A DNA stretch of 64,000 nucleotides. It comes from Notospermus geniculatus (taxonomy: Eukaryota; Nemertea; Pilidiophora; Heteronemertea; Lineidae). This document shows, in pieces, positions 63,047 to 64,000 of this stretch. Numbering within the stretch: the first letter of the stretch is position 1; every line of letters starts with the position of its first letter. The notes under the pieces were generated by a model. That model saw nothing but the letters and a program-made list of their open reading frames with translations, made no database searches and was not told the origin of the DNA. Both the position numbers and the translations under genes were made by a program. The stretch lies in contig NMRB01000208.1 of assembly GCA_002633025.1 (NCBI GenBank), positions 123,250-187,249 on the forward strand, in the 5' to 3' direction.

Positions 63047-63156
63047 TTTGTCGCCAACCAGGACGGAAAATTCTTTTGTTTGAAACAAGCGCAGCGAGAA
63101 ATGGAAGCATTTTCTGTTCCGTATTTTGGTCGGTGAAGAAGGGTCATATTTATGAG
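63047..63156 (+). repeat. Z-family hairpin, uninterrupted copy
   Basis: CAACCAGGACGGAAAATTCT, TTTGTTTGAAAC, AAGCATTTTCTGTTCCGTAT, TTTGGTCGGTGAAGAAGGGT. It provides the empty-site comparison for the nested MITE at 5308-5574. Confidence 0.65.
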
Positions 63157-63208
63157 GATAGAGTTATACCTGGAAAACCCTTGTGCATTGGCTGCAGTTA
63201 AAGCGGTT

Positions 63209-63452
63209 CAGGGGCGGATCCAGGATTTTGGAATACGGGGGGCCGGTCACCATCAACCACAGGCTGACGGAGTAGAGTCGCAAGGCGCGGAGCCACAATG
63301 GGGTGTCTGGGGGCCTCCCCCCGAAAATTTTGAATTCCAGATGCACTTAGATACGATTTTCAAGCATCTGGGGGCATGATTTCCTCATCTATTTGCTCAT
63401 TTTTTCGGAGTTAGTGACACATTTTTTGTTGGTGTTCCAAAAATAGGGGGGG
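63209..63452. mobile_element. Truncated MITE with CAGGGGCGGATCCAGGATTT end
   Basis: The left end CAGGGGCGGATCCAGGATTT, a G run, and internal AGGCGCGGAGCC are present. The other end is missing because the sequence stops in a G run at the single N (63453). The GGGGCGGATCCAGGATTT terminus is one I recognise as common in MITEs of many animal genomes. Confidence 0.65.
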
Positions 63453-63453
63453 N

Positions 63454-63709
63454 CAACTCGCGGCAACTAGCTTTCCGGCGATGGAAGCAACTCGGAGTGA
63501 CTGACTGACTGATCAGTTGCCGATTTTGTCGACCTGAGCGCGCTTGCGTCTCCACTGGCGAATCCGCTAGTTGAGCGTGTTGTTGGAGGTAACTGCCAGT
63601 TGCTCCGAGTTCCTCCCAATCGCTGAAATGTCGACCTGCGCGTGGTAGTTTTTTTTTATCTGCGACGGATCCGTCGAGTTGCTTCAAGACGCCATGTCGA
63701 CCTGTGGGC
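63454..63709. mobile_element. Partial copy of the 56.0-kb element
   Basis: CAACTCGCGGCAACTAGCTT, TCCGGCGATGGAAGCAACTC, CTGATCAGTTGCCGATTTTG, TCGACCTGCGCGTGGTAGTT, GACGGATCCGTCGAGTTGCT, TCAAGACGCCATGTCGACCT match 56027-56522 with a large internal deletion. The left end is missing at the contig join. Confidence 0.82.
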
Positions 63710-64000
63710 ACCTTAACAACCTTTGATGAATATGGCCCTGTGATTTTTGCCGCATTCTTTCTTATATTTTGTGTCCTTATTGCAATCTGTTTCACTTATT
63801 TCTAGAAGTCATGTCAACAGTTGTAAAATTTTGTTGAGAGATAGGTTAGCAAGAAATGTCCCCTATCTTTTAAAGTCCGTCAAAAAGATAACTACGCGGA
63901 AAACATTGGTAAAATCCTATTAGCAAAAAAAAACGATTGGGTTTTGAACCATTCAGCTGCAATGCCAGAGGAGGAAGCGAAAAACCTTTAGCAAGTCAGC
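63710..64000. other. No recognised feature
   Basis: Nothing supportable to the end of the window. Confidence 0.4.

Overview
The window looks like intergenic DNA from a large, repeat-rich animal genome. There are no operons or bacterial-type genes. It has many tRNA-derived SINE fragments, many short transposons with terminal inverted repeats (TIRs), a Penelope-like element fragment, assembly gaps, and no reading frame I would defend as an intact gene. Motifs such as TAGGCCTA and TACATGTA are scattered throughout, and one foldback element has arms built of 15-bp tandem repeats. From memory, that architecture was described for sea-urchin TU elements, so a marine invertebrate deuterostome (echinoderm or relative) is my best guess. 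This is inference, not proof.

Layout. 0.4-5.6 kb: a foldback of 53-bp repeats, a Penelope GIY-YIG remnant, a tRNA-like SINE head, a near-perfect 483-bp palindromic TA-flanked MITE, and a nested MITE. 6.7-8.4 kb: a degenerate array and the TU-like foldback. 9-22 kb: SINE copies, tandem arrays of 45, about 30 and 62 bp, and several hairpin MITEs. 22.5-26 kb: mostly featureless, with one weak candidate ORF. 26-37 kb: nested MITEs, two TAA-flanked (PIF/Harbinger-like) elements, an assembly gap, and three members of a TAGACTGGTTCCCG foldback family. 37-50 kb: arrays, a second gap, a 30-bp array that repeats the terminal module of that foldback family, members of an ATT-flanked MITE family, and a 622-bp palindrome with a 9-bp target duplication. 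50-64 kb: seldom-annotated repeat families nested in one another, a self-complementary tandem hairpin, a large inverted and direct duplication, and a possible TATA-type core promoter near 62.2 kb.

Family labels used below (mine): FB9 = foldbacks with 9-10-bp target duplications; X = repeats ending in CCGGTGTAAC; Y = repeats containing GAAGAAGACCCC next to a GGGGTCGAAAATTTGC-type motif; H = repeats with GGCGCTGCGAGCGGTTGTAC; Z = hairpins around AAAATGCTTTGTTT; R155 = a dispersed repeat of about 155 bp; SINE-A to SINE-D = four tRNA-related families.

How it fits together: the window is a layered record of insertions. Clean target-site duplications and interrupted host repeats give a relative order at six or more sites. 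The most interesting theme is FB9. At least six insertions have clear 9-10-bp target duplications, and two more have an approximate or related one. Several share one terminal motif but have unrelated palindromic interiors, and some have arms grown into tandem arrays.
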